Virus record (IMG/VR): IMGVR_UViG_3300043543_000123
Coordinates: 1 to 34,155 of that record
Origin: a virus
Strand: one strand, 5' to 3'
DNA: 34,155 bases
Shown here: positions 8,756 to 16,390 of the stretch, piece after piece
How positions within the stretch are numbered: position 1 is the first letter of the stretch
Layout: each line of letters starts with the position of its first letter
Program-made: the position numbers and the translations under genes
Notes under the pieces: model-generated
What the model was told of the DNA's origin: nothing
The model's database searches: none
What the model saw: the letters and a program-made list of their open reading frames with translations, nothing else

Positions 8756-9728
8756 TGCTTATAAAACTCTTGGATTATCTAAAGATGCTTCCCCAGAAGA
8801 AGCAAAAAAAAGATATAGAGAATTGACTAAAAAATATCATCCAGATGTAAATAAAGAACCTGATGCTGAAGAAAAATTTAAAAAAATAAATGAAGCTTAT
8901 GAAATAATTAAATCTGGAAAAGATGATACTGTTATTGATCAACATGGTCAATGGGCATATCAAGATTTTATTAATATTTCAGATATTTTTAATATAAACA
9001 ATATAAGAAGAAAACAATCAAAAGGTGTTAGATATGAAACAGACATATCATTACATACTACAATATCATTTAAGGAATCTGTTTTAGGTTGTAAAAAGAA
9101 TTTTACTTATAAAAGAAAACTAAAGTGTGATTTATGTGGAGGTGATGGTTCAGCACCAATCCATAATGGATGTACACAATGTAATGGTACCGGATTTATT
9201 ACATCTAGACATGGTAATATGATTAGCCAATCAACATGTAATAAATGTATGGGAAGACAACAAACCGAGGATTGTAAAAAGTGTAATACTACAGGTTTTT
9301 TGGAAGTTGATACATCTATTTCTATTTCTATTCCTGCTGGTATTTTGGATGGTCAAATATTAAGATTACAACATATGGGAAATTACGCAGGTTATATAAA
9401 TAATATGTTTAATGAAACAGACATATATACAAATGCAAATTTGTTAGTTAATGTTGAAAAAATACCAGGACTTCGTCTTGAAAATCAAGACGTAGTATCA
9501 ATGATTAACATTTCTCTATTAGAAGCATTAGAAGGATGCACAAAATCAATTGAAACTATAGATGGCAATGTTGATATATCCATTCCACAAAAAACTAAAA
9601 ATAAAGATGAAGTTATATTACCAAATTTAGGAGTAAATAGGAAAGGAAATCATCGCGTTATAATAAATATAGAGTATCCTTCAAATATAGATAATTTAAT
9701 TAGTTACTTAAAAGGTGAAACTGTATAA
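8742..9728 (+). CDS. dnaJ: DnaJ (Hsp40) co-chaperone
   Basis: J-domain protein that would stimulate the ATPase of a DnaK-type Hsp70, here probably the host's since none is present in the window. Residues 1-60 are a J-domain with the essential HPD at 33-35. Four C-x2-C zinc repeats follow (129-132, 144-147, 166-169, 178-181); the third has lost the usual G-x-G (reads CNKCMGRQ). The C-terminal substrate-binding part extends to residue 328. The Gly/Phe-rich linker of classical DnaJ is replaced by an Ile/Asn-rich stretch (about 65-95). It overlaps the resolvase gene upstream, and its stop overlaps the next start (TAATG). Its place among replication genes suggests complex assembly or disassembly at the fork, as lambda uses host DnaJ. 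Confidence 0.93.
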   Translation: MNLSDAYKTLGLSKDASPEEAKKRYRELTKKYHPDVNKEPDAEEKFKKINEAYEIIKSGKDDTVIDQHGQWAYQDFINISDIFNINNIRRKQSKGVRYETDISLHTTISFKESVLGCKKNFTYKRKLKCDLCGGDGSAPIHNGCTQCNGTGFITSRHGNMISQSTCNKCMGRQQTEDCKKCNTTGFLEVDTSISISIPAGILDGQILRLQHMGNYAGYINNMFNETDIYTNANLLVNVEKIPGLRLENQDVVSMINISLLEALEGCTKSIETIDGNVDISIPQKTKNKDEVILPNLGVNRKGNHRVIINIEYPSNIDNLISYLKGETV

Positions 9729-10054
9729 TGGGTATAATAATCAATTGTCTTACTTGTAAGAAAAGTACAGATCCAATATTGGATAAAATTACTAATAAAG
9801 TATATTGTTCTGTTTGTGATACTGAAATATCAGTCAGTCACTTTGTTAAAGTTCAACTTAAGGATTTAAAACAATATAGAAATAAAAAAAGATCGTTTGC
9901 CGTTAAATGTGTGAACTGTAATAATGAAATAACACCTGTACAAATAGACAATGATATTGTATGCGGGGCTTGCAATAAACCGTTATCAAATATTACTGCT
10001 ATTTTTAAAAAAATGTTAATTGAAAATTTAAATAAATTAAAAGAAGATATGTAA
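9728..10054 (+). CDS. Double zinc-ribbon protein, possible detached primase zinc module
   Basis: A 108-residue protein made of two C4 zinc ribbons: C7-x2-C10 with C27-x2-C30, and C61-x2-C64 with C79-x2-C82, joined by a basic linker. It overlaps dnaJ (TAATG) and is directly followed, with no gap, by a primase that lacks a zinc domain. Bacterial DnaG needs an N-terminal zinc module for template recognition, so this protein may supply that module in trans. That role is inference; other nucleic-acid-binding roles are possible. Confidence 0.75.
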   Translation: MGIIINCLTCKKSTDPILDKITNKVYCSVCDTEISVSHFVKVQLKDLKQYRNKKRSFAVKCVNCNNEITPVQIDNDIVCGACNKPLSNITAIFKKMLIENLNKLKEDM

Positions 10055-10813
10055 ATGAATACATTTGACTCAATAGTTGAAAAATGTTCTTATTTATTAA
10101 ATAATTGTGAAGTAGCATCAGAATATCTAAATTATTTAGATACAAGATTATCTAAGGAAAGTCAAGCAAAATTTAATTTTGGATATTTTCCAGATTCAGC
10201 AAATTTGAATGTTTTGCTATCCTTGGTTAGCAAAGAACAATTACAAGATTTATCTTTATTATATCTAAAAGAGATAAATGATACTCAATCATTTAGAAGC
10301 GTATTAGTATCCTACTTCGAACATCATCAGTTAATTCTTCCTTATAGAGATGTTTATGGAAACATTATTGCTTTAGTTGGTAGAACATTATTAGATGATG
10401 ATAGTAGAAAAGCATTAAATATAGCAAAATATAAAAATACGATATTTAAAAAATCGTATCATTTGTTTGGTCTGTATGAATCTAAGGAAAGTATTTTAAA
10501 GAACAATCATGTATATGTAGTTGAAGGACAGTTTGATGTAATTAAAGCGCATGAAAAGGGTTTGACCAATGTTGTTGCACTTGGAAGCTCAAATATGTCA
10601 GCATATCAATTTTCTCTTATATTAAGATATACTAACAATATTATTTTATTATTAGATAATGATGAAGCGGGGTTGAATGGTAGAAAGAAAATTGTAGAAA
10701 AATTTGGAAAGTTTGCATCTATTAGACAGTTTTATGTACCGAGTCAATTTAAAGATATAGATGAATATTGTAGTGATCCTAATTTTTCCAATTTTTCTTT
10801 TGATTTAAAATAA
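10055..10813 (+). CDS. DnaG-type TOPRIM primase core without zinc domain
   Basis: Would synthesise RNA primers for the polymerase. Its 252 residues keep the DnaG catalytic core: an N-terminal part with LILPYRDVYGNIIALVGR (about 93-110), the segment KYKNTIFKKSYHLFGL (125-140), and the TOPRIM motifs VVEGQFD (E157) and LLLDNDEAGLNG (D201, D203). The N-terminal zinc-binding domain and the C-terminal helicase-interaction domain of DnaG are both missing, making it less than half of bacterial length. The zinc-ribbon protein ending one base upstream may complete it. Its stop codon falls in the left arm of a long inverted repeat. Confidence 0.85.
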   Translation: MNTFDSIVEKCSYLLNNCEVASEYLNYLDTRLSKESQAKFNFGYFPDSANLNVLLSLVSKEQLQDLSLLYLKEINDTQSFRSVLVSYFEHHQLILPYRDVYGNIIALVGRTLLDDDSRKALNIAKYKNTIFKKSYHLFGLYESKESILKNNHVYVVEGQFDVIKAHEKGLTNVVALGSSNMSAYQFSLILRYTNNIILLLDNDEAGLNGRKKIVEKFGKFASIRQFYVPSQFKDIDEYCSDPNFSNFSFDLK

Positions 10814-10847
10814 TATTATATATCATATTCTAATGATATATAATATT
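10812..10847. promoter_or_regulatory. 15-bp perfect inverted repeat at the start of the sigma-like gene
   Basis: The arms at 10812-10826 and 10833-10847 are perfect complements (both containing ATTATATATCAT or its complement) around the 6-base loop ATTCTA. The half-site ATATATGAT recurs at 10851-10859, and the palindrome ATGATATCAT lies at 10858-10867. The set covers the start region of the HTH gene and could be an operator, a terminator for the primase operon or a translation-blocking hairpin. Confidence 0.55.
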
Positions 10848-11330
10848 CTGATATATGATGATATCATGAAGATTATAAGAAATTGTTACATGGAAAAACG
10901 TAAAAATAGATCTGATAGTTATCAATACTTGTTATTAGAAACTGTTTGTTCAAATGATATGATGGAATCTTTTTGTAATGCAGATAGCATATCTGCAAGA
11001 CTTAATCCGTTTCAATATAATGAAGATTTGATTGATTTGGAAGAACAGCTTAAGAAAGAATTCTGGAAAATAGTAGATAACTTATTGACTCCTCGTCAAA
11101 GAGAAGTAATTAGGTTGTATGCTGATGGCTATACTCAGATGGAAATAGCTAAAATTTTAAATATTAATCAATCATCAATAACAAAATCATTAAACGGTAA
11201 CGTTGATTACAAAAATGGTAAAAAAATATATGGGGGTGCCAGGAAAAAGATAAGGAAAATCATAGAGAATCATGAAAAGATTAAATCTATACTTAAGCAG
11301 ATGGCTGAAGTTCGTGAAGAAAAATGGTAA
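10833..11330 (+). CDS. Sigma-70 region-4-like HTH protein
   Basis: Likely transcription regulator or phage sigma-type factor. Residues 85-120 (LTPRQREVIRLYADGYTQ, then MEIAKILNINQSSITKSL) form the helix-turn-helix of sigma region 4/LuxR-like proteins. A basic C-terminal helix follows (GGARKKIRKII). There is no clear sigma region 2, so it is either a divergent sigma or a stand-alone region-4 protein. The start is uncertain: the longest frame begins at 10833 inside the right arm of an inverted repeat, with in-frame ATGs at 10866 and 10890 and no strong ribosome site at any. The hairpin suggests control of its own expression. It lies at the end of the replication module, a fitting place for a switch to late genes. 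Confidence 0.8.
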   Translation: MIYNILIYDDIMKIIRNCYMEKRKNRSDSYQYLLLETVCSNDMMESFCNADSISARLNPFQYNEDLIDLEEQLKKEFWKIVDNLLTPRQREVIRLYADGYTQMEIAKILNINQSSITKSLNGNVDYKNGKKIYGGARKKIRKIIENHEKIKSILKQMAEVREEKW

Positions 11331-11342
11331 ATTAAATAATAT

Positions 11343-11374
11343 GTAATCAATTGGACCATTTTAATCTTGATTAC
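11343..11374 (+). terminator. Inverted repeat after the sigma-like gene
   Basis: GTAATCAA (11343-11350) and TTGATTAC (11367-11374) form an 8-bp stem with a 16-base loop just after the stop, followed by an AT-rich stretch (CATTTATATATTT). It is a plausible weak terminator before the endonuclease gene. Confidence 0.35.
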
Positions 11375-11418
11375 CATTTATATATTTAGTGTAGCAGGTT
11401 GTTTAAATAGGAATACTG

Positions 11419-12297
11419 GTGACCAAAAGACTAGATAAATGTACTATTTATTTGCTTACTAATGAAGTTAATGGCAAAATATATATTGGACAAAGTTGGT
11501 ACCCATTAAATATACGTATGGGTAAATATGGTGAGAATTATAAACATTCTATTTATTTGTATAATGCTATTAAAAAATATGGAGCTGATAAGTTTAAGTA
11601 TGATATCTTAGATGTTTGTTATGATCAAGAGACAGCTGATTTTTTAGAAAATTTTTATATTGAAAAATATAATAGTAGGGATCATAATATTGGTTATAAT
11701 ATAAAAACAGGCGGTAATGCAGGATGTCATTCTGAAAAGACTAAGGCAAAGATATCTGCCACATTAAAATCCAAAGCGTCTTTATGGACAGAAGAAGAAT
11801 TAGCCAGAAGATCGAAATATATTGCTGGTTGGTGGACAGGTAAAAAGAGGGGTCCACATACAGAAAAACGTAAAGAAGAAAATTCAACGAGAATGAAAGA
11901 GTGGCACGCCAATCATGTTCATCCAATGTTTGGTAAACATCATTCAGAAGAAGCTAAACTTAATATAAGTAAGAAAAATACTGGCAGAAAATTTGATCCT
12001 GAAGTTATTAACAAAAGAAGATTAAAGCTAATGATGAATTTTCACAGAGAACAAAAGATTGTTCACGCTTACAAAAATGGTAAAACTATTTCTGATATAG
12101 AAGAAGAATTTAATACATGTAGATCTAGTATCTATAGAATTATTAAACGAAATAATATACCTTGTAATAGTAAGCGTAATACTTGGGCTGGTAGAAAGCA
12201 CTCTGAAGAAACTAAAAAGAAAATGTCGATAGCTAGAAAAAACTATTGGAAATATAAAAAGGGTGATTTAAATCAATCGCCAGCAGGTCAAGCCTGA
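11419..12297 (+). CDS. GIY-YIG homing endonuclease (SegA-like)
   Basis: Selfish DNA endonuclease that cuts cognate sites lacking it, so that it is copied in. The 292 residues carry a GIY-YIG domain (IYLLTN at 10-15, IYIGQS at 21-26, R33, E77, GYNIKTGG at 92-99). NUMOD3-type repeats follow (GCHSEKTKAKIS, HHSEEAKLNIS, GRKHSEETKKKMS), with an HTH region between the last two (KTISDIEEEFNTCRSSIYR). It starts with GTG, with AGGAA at 11409-11413 five bases away. Both neighbouring genes appear intact, so it is free-standing rather than inside an obvious intron. It sits exactly between the replication and virion modules. Confidence 0.93.
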   Translation: MTKRLDKCTIYLLTNEVNGKIYIGQSWYPLNIRMGKYGENYKHSIYLYNAIKKYGADKFKYDILDVCYDQETADFLENFYIEKYNSRDHNIGYNIKTGGNAGCHSEKTKAKISATLKSKASLWTEEELARRSKYIAGWWTGKKRGPHTEKRKEENSTRMKEWHANHVHPMFGKHHSEEAKLNISKKNTGRKFDPEVINKRRLKLMMNFHREQKIVHAYKNGKTISDIEEEFNTCRSSIYRIIKRNNIPCNSKRNTWAGRKHSEETKKKMSIARKNYWKYKKGDLNQSPAGQA

Positions 12298-12338
12298 TAA
12301 TTTGTAATTATCATAACTTACGATACTATTGGTTGATT

Positions 12339-12356
12339 TATATACTATAGTATATA
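12339..12356. promoter_or_regulatory. 18-base palindrome
   Basis: TATATACTATAGTATATA is a perfect palindrome abutting the first TATAAGTATA copy. It shares the core ACTATAGT with the palindrome at 8151-8166. About one palindrome of this length is expected by chance here. Confidence 0.25.
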
Positions 12357-12358
12357 TA

Positions 12359-12368
12359 TATAAGTATA
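12359..12368 (+). promoter_or_regulatory. TATAAGTATA promoter-like motif, copy 1 in the module gap
   Basis: Exact match to the recurring motif, 260 bases before the first virion-side gene and directly downstream of the 18-base palindrome. Confidence 0.35.
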
Positions 12369-12409
12369 ATTTTGAATATTATTTTAATTGTATATTAATT
12401 TGAGATATA

Positions 12410-12419
12410 TATAAGTATA
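12410..12419 (+). promoter_or_regulatory. TATAAGTATA promoter-like motif, copy 2 in the module gap
   Basis: Second exact copy, 51 bases after the first. The pairing in the gap that precedes the virion genes supports a late-promoter role, which remains inference. Confidence 0.35.
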
Positions 12420-12628
12420 TTTGTTGATCTTAAATAATAGATGAGGTAGTCAATATTTGTTATTGTTAATAAACAAATCGTAACAATTATAAGATAAAGG
12501 TCGTATGTATAGTGCTAATTTACTGGTAATAAAATGGAATGTATGTATACTAAAATTATAAATAAAGTTAATATTAGTATCAATATTACTTTATCTAATA
12601 TAGGGTATTTTCCATTTATGGAGATATA

Positions 12629-13099
12629 ATGTCAAAATTTTCTGTTGATTATAAATCAGTTGAGGATAAATTATATAAAAAAGTTTATAGGTTATCAGAA
12701 GTTAATGATAAAATAGAAAAGGTGGCCTTTGATATAGTTAGATTTCGTGATGATGATAATGCTAGTAGGCTTTGGCAAATTCATAGTGCTGATGATGGCG
12801 ATTATATAATTGCATTATATGATACAGAAGAAGATGTCGTTAAAACGTCAAGCGAAAAATCTAAATGGTCTGTAAGTATTAATAAAATATCAAAGGATTT
12901 AAATGTTTATTATAATGGAGATCCTATTGTTAGGATATCTTCAGATTCTTTAGGTATTCCAGAATCAGAAATTCATTTAACAGCGCGTTATTTGCCGTCT
13001 AGATTATCAGAAAATAAGAAATTGGTACGCGCTTTATTAAATAATTTGGATGAATTAACTAAAAAAGATGTATTAAGTAAATATCCAGAGTTGTTTTAA
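12629..13099 (+). CDS. Hypothetical protein (156 aa), first gene of the virion half
   Basis: A soluble alpha/beta protein with a GGAG ribosome site. The middle looks like beta strands (SRLWQIHSADDGDYIIALYD, WSVSINKISKDLNVYYNGD) and the C-terminus is helical (ENKKLVRALLNNLDELTKKD). No known motif. It is 20 bases before the next gene and shares the gap promoter candidates with it. A virion or assembly role is suggested only by position. Confidence 0.75.
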   Translation: MSKFSVDYKSVEDKLYKKVYRLSEVNDKIEKVAFDIVRFRDDDNASRLWQIHSADDGDYIIALYDTEEDVVKTSSEKSKWSVSINKISKDLNVYYNGDPIVRISSDSLGIPESEIHLTARYLPSRLSENKKLVRALLNNLDELTKKDVLSKYPELF

Positions 13100-13119
13100 G
13101 TTTTTGAAATAGGTGTGCA

Positions 13120-14736
13120 ATGGACATTGATAAAATCAGTAAATTAACTGTTTCGCTGTCAAAGACCATCGAAGATAATCACAAATTGGCTTTACCTATT
13201 CTTTCAGCAAAATTAAATAAATTAGCAAAATCATATCCAAACGATCAAACAATTTTAGCAATATCTAATATTGTTGATAAATTATCAGATAAACAGTTTT
13301 TTATTACAAGAGCAGAATTAAAAAAGTTATACAATACACTCCATTCTAGAAATACAAAATTTGCAGAATTTTTTGCTGATGAATTAGGTAAAATAGATAA
13401 CGTACCTGCATCACCTACATTATATAAACGTGATTCTAGCTCTAATAATGAGCTAAATATATCTAAATTTGGAGATGCTGTTTTAGCATCTGCATTAGAA
13501 AGTGTTTTTGATAAAACTATACCACTTAAAAATTATTCTAAAGATGCAGCTACAAAGGCAATAAAATCTGTTACATCTATTTTAGATTCTTGGAATTTAA
13601 AAGCTGCACATATTGATGTTGCAAATGGAAATGAAAAATTTTTAGTTGTTAGAGCAGAATATCATACACCTAAAGGTTCTACCAGCTTTTATATACCAGT
13701 AGAGGTTAACAATAATGATATATCTGAACCATATATATTCATGGGTAATACTGGACCTAAAACGTTAAATTATACAAATATTAAAGAATATTTAACACAA
13801 TTTGCTGGAGATAAGTTAAAGATCAAAGCTGATGAAATATTAGATGTTTTAGTCTCTGTTGCATCTAGTAATAGAAGGATTTCGGATGCTGAAATAGCAC
13901 TTATTAAATTAAATGCTAACAAAAAATCTAGTTTGGGAGAATTTGGTAATCAAATAATTGGACAACGTTTAGAAGAAAAACCTGTACCTGATATTAAAAC
14001 TGATAGATCTGAAGAATCATTCTGTTTTGAGAAAAAATTTAATTCTCCGTTTGGTATTGCATCTATTACTTTTGGACAAGATAAAGTTAAATTAGGCAGT
14101 GATTTGGTATCAAGACATTTGAAATCATTTGGTTACGATAATCATCGTATTACTGTAAATAGTTCTGACTCCAATACTATTTTTTATGGTGTATCACTGG
14201 ATTATGGAAGAGTTGCATTTACTGTTCCGGTTAAAGTTACCTCTAATAAGGTTTTTGAACCAACTGTATTATTGTGTGAAGGTTCAATTTCTCCATTTTC
14301 ATCTAAAACAATTAATAAATTATATATGGAAAATATTACTGATTCTAGGGTGGCAGCAACCGCTTCTGCACAATATGGTCTAAAACCAAGTGAACTTATT
14401 GATAATATAAGAAATGCTGTTAAAAATAATAATTTTGCTTGCGCAGAGGATTCTTTAAATGTGTTGAGAAATTATGGAGACGAAAAAGCTTATGCTATTG
14501 GGTTTAAAATTTATTCAAGTGCATTAGCTGGAAATATTCCATCTGGACCAGAAGAATCAGGATGTTCGCATACAGTTAAATCTCCTAACAATCAGGTTCC
14601 AGTTTGTGTACATACAGGATTACCAATAAATAAAGTGTATCAAGATAAGTATGGAAATTGTCGTCCACTTTATCGTAAAGGTATGGATGAATCTTACGAA
14701 GGCGCTTACTTTATGAATCATAAGATTTTTGGATAA
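13120..14736 (+). CDS. Unknown protein with internal domain duplication and a C-terminal Cys/His cluster
   Basis: A 538-residue protein that matches no family I recognise. An N-terminal helical part (1-95) is followed by two related units: residues about 146-225 and 327-402 share a helix, then a beta pattern (FYIPVEVNNNDISEP against FTVPVKVTSNKVFEP), then a Gly-containing loop and a helix beginning TNIKEYL or KTINKLY. The end holds C482-H484, C496-H498 and C514, a possible zinc site. An AGG-type ribosome site lies upstream. It is probably a virion or assembly protein by position, but function is unknown. Confidence 0.8.
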   Translation: MDIDKISKLTVSLSKTIEDNHKLALPILSAKLNKLAKSYPNDQTILAISNIVDKLSDKQFFITRAELKKLYNTLHSRNTKFAEFFADELGKIDNVPASPTLYKRDSSSNNELNISKFGDAVLASALESVFDKTIPLKNYSKDAATKAIKSVTSILDSWNLKAAHIDVANGNEKFLVVRAEYHTPKGSTSFYIPVEVNNNDISEPYIFMGNTGPKTLNYTNIKEYLTQFAGDKLKIKADEILDVLVSVASSNRRISDAEIALIKLNANKKSSLGEFGNQIIGQRLEEKPVPDIKTDRSEESFCFEKKFNSPFGIASITFGQDKVKLGSDLVSRHLKSFGYDNHRITVNSSDSNTIFYGVSLDYGRVAFTVPVKVTSNKVFEPTVLLCEGSISPFSSKTINKLYMENITDSRVAATASAQYGLKPSELIDNIRNAVKNNNFACAEDSLNVLRNYGDEKAYAIGFKIYSSALAGNIPSGPEESGCSHTVKSPNNQVPVCVHTGLPINKVYQDKYGNCRPLYRKGMDESYEGAYFMNHKIFG

Positions 14737-14739
14737 AAT

Positions 14740-15504
14740 ATGAAAATAATTGTATTAGGAAGATTTTTTGAAAACAAATATTTTAGATCAAACGCATCTT
14801 CTATAAGAGAAGTTATTAATGATATTAAAAAAGATCTAATTAATGCATATAAAAATTATGTATCTGGCAGCTCAGCAAAAGAACCTATATTACAAATGTT
14901 AGCAGATGCTGGTGAGCCATTTAGTGTTTCATTTATTCATGAAATGGATAAAATGATTGCCAATATTGATACATTGGCAGAAACTCCATATCTATTATTT
15001 AGACATTTAAATAAAATGTTGGAAATGATTACAAAAGTTAAAGAGGATAATTCTGTAAGAGAATTTATACATAATGCAGTTCGTGTTACTAAACAATCCG
15101 AAAAAAATTATAGAGAGCATGTAAAATCTAAATTTGAGATGGTTTTAAGTAGACTATCTTCTATATTAGAAAATAAAGCTAAAATTTTAAGATCTTTTTT
15201 GTCAGAATCGGAGCCATTAAAGGGAGGTAGAACTTTACCGAAAAGAAAAGAATTAAGTCGTGATAAATTATTAATGTTTTCTTACACTCCTGCTGCAGAA
15301 AAATATGGACTAGATTCATTAGATGTTTTATCTAAATTATTAGAATATCCAGAAACTAAAGAAGCTTTGACAACTCTAATTAATGCTATAGATAGAGGAC
15401 ACATTCCACGTGATGGAACTAAAATTATGGAAGAAACGAAAGCTATTAGAGAAATGTTTGATATACTTAGTTCTAATAATGAAGATTTTTTTGAAAAATC
15501 GTAA
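14740..15504 (+). CDS. Hypothetical helical protein (254 aa)
   Basis: It begins three bases after the previous stop, so it is cotranscribed. It is almost entirely helical, with coiled-coil potential around residues 90-165 (LNKMLEMITKVKEDN, REHVKSKFEMVLSRLSSILE) and a basic linker (GGRTLPKRKELSRDK). No signal peptide or enzyme motif is seen. A structural or chaperone-like role is possible but not shown by the sequence. A 143-base gap with a promoter-like motif follows. Confidence 0.75.
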   Translation: MKIIVLGRFFENKYFRSNASSIREVINDIKKDLINAYKNYVSGSSAKEPILQMLADAGEPFSVSFIHEMDKMIANIDTLAETPYLLFRHLNKMLEMITKVKEDNSVREFIHNAVRVTKQSEKNYREHVKSKFEMVLSRLSSILENKAKILRSFLSESEPLKGGRTLPKRKELSRDKLLMFSYTPAAEKYGLDSLDVLSKLLEYPETKEALTTLINAIDRGHIPRDGTKIMEETKAIREMFDILSSNNEDFFEKS

Positions 15505-15622
15505 TTTTACTATAAAAAACAACTAAATAAATTATAACAAGATATTAAATACGTTTTGAAAAATATATGAAGAGGTAAACAATAATATATTGTAATATTT
15601 GTATGCAGTTCATTATATAATA

Positions 15623-15632
15623 TATAAGTATT
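15623..15632 (+). promoter_or_regulatory. TATAAGTATT promoter-like motif
   Basis: One-base variant of the recurring TATAAGTATA, 15 bases before the ATG of the next gene and just upstream of its AGAGG ribosome site. Confidence 0.35.
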
Positions 15633-15647
15633 ACTAAAGAGGTATTT

Positions 15648-16361
15648 ATGAGAATTTCTGAAATGTTATATACAATTGCTTCTTGGTTAGAAAGTCCAAA
15701 TAATGAAGCTATATTACTTTCTGAATATGATGATAATTGTTTAAGAATTGTTGCCTCTTCTTGTGTTGAAGCTGCAGCTTGCTTACGTAAAGCAGCTCTA
15801 GAAGTAGATAATATAGAGCCGGTTGAATCAACTAATTTAACTTCTGAATCATTAGATAGATTGGCTGATATAGCTACTGCTTTTGATGAATCTGGAGATC
15901 CAGAATTACAGAAGCAAGCATCTGCAATTGATGAATTATTATTTACAATTGCTTCACCTCCTAACTTAATGGAAAATAAAAAAAGAGCAGAAGATAATCG
16001 TTTAGAAGAATTGAAAAAAAAATATCATGATTCAGTAGAAGAATTAAAAAAAATTAATGATATAAATGAGTCTGAAAAAAAAATTAAAGAGAGTGGATTG
16101 ACTAAAGATTATAATATTTTAGAAGCTCCTTTGAGTTCACGTAGTTGTCCAGATCATCCAGGCGTTCAAATGGCTAGGGTTGGTGATGATATGTGGCAAT
16201 GTTCTTTAGATAAGAAGATATATAATTATAGTACAGGGTATACATTACAGAATGGATCAAAGGTTCCTGGTGGAAGTGTAGCAAATCAAACACAAACTTT
16301 GCAAAATTATCATGCAATTTTTGATACTAGAGAATCTCGTTTAGGTGGATTTAAACCTTAA
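15648..16361 (+). CDS. Hypothetical protein (237 aa) with C-terminal Cys/His motif
   Basis: Starts after an AGAGG site. The N-terminal 110 residues are helical and Ala/Glu-rich, with a repeated feature (MLYTIASWLESP near the start and ELLFTIASPPN at 96-106). A charged coiled-coil stretch follows (111-150). The C-terminal domain has C167-x2-H170 and C185 in SCPDHPGVQM and DMWQCSLDKK, a partial zinc-ribbon look, then GYTLQNGSKVPGGSV. It is probably a phage structural or assembly protein given its place upstream of the terminase and portal, but I do not recognise the family. Confidence 0.75.
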   Translation: MRISEMLYTIASWLESPNNEAILLSEYDDNCLRIVASSCVEAAACLRKAALEVDNIEPVESTNLTSESLDRLADIATAFDESGDPELQKQASAIDELLFTIASPPNLMENKKRAEDNRLEELKKKYHDSVEELKKINDINESEKKIKESGLTKDYNILEAPLSSRSCPDHPGVQMARVGDDMWQCSLDKKIYNYSTGYTLQNGSKVPGGSVANQTQTLQNYHAIFDTRESRLGGFKP

Positions 16362-16390
16362 TTTTAAATGTTTAGTAAAAATGAACCTTA

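Larger units (their letters stand above)
12298..12628. other. 331-base non-coding gap between replication and virion modules
   Basis: No gene was found. The gap holds an ATAATT-TGT-AATTAT hairpin right after the endonuclease stop, an 18-base palindrome (12339-12356), two copies of TATAAGTATA (12359, 12410), a hairpin ATTTGTT/AACAAAT near 12453-12476, and a GGAG ribosome site before 12629. It looks like a promoter region for the virion genes. Confidence 0.6.

Noticed and set aside
11427-12310. Group I intron hosting the GIY-YIG gene
   Set aside because: A GACTAGA string and a CAGG/CCTG hairpin were noticed, but the P, Q, R, S core order was not found and both flanking genes look complete, so there is no exon to splice.
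3716-12436. Exact 16-base repeat TTGTTGATCTTAAATA at 3716 and 12421
   Set aside because: In such AT-rich DNA a few 16-base repeats are expected by chance in 34 kb, and one copy overlaps the polymerase stop codon. No flanking similarity was seen.
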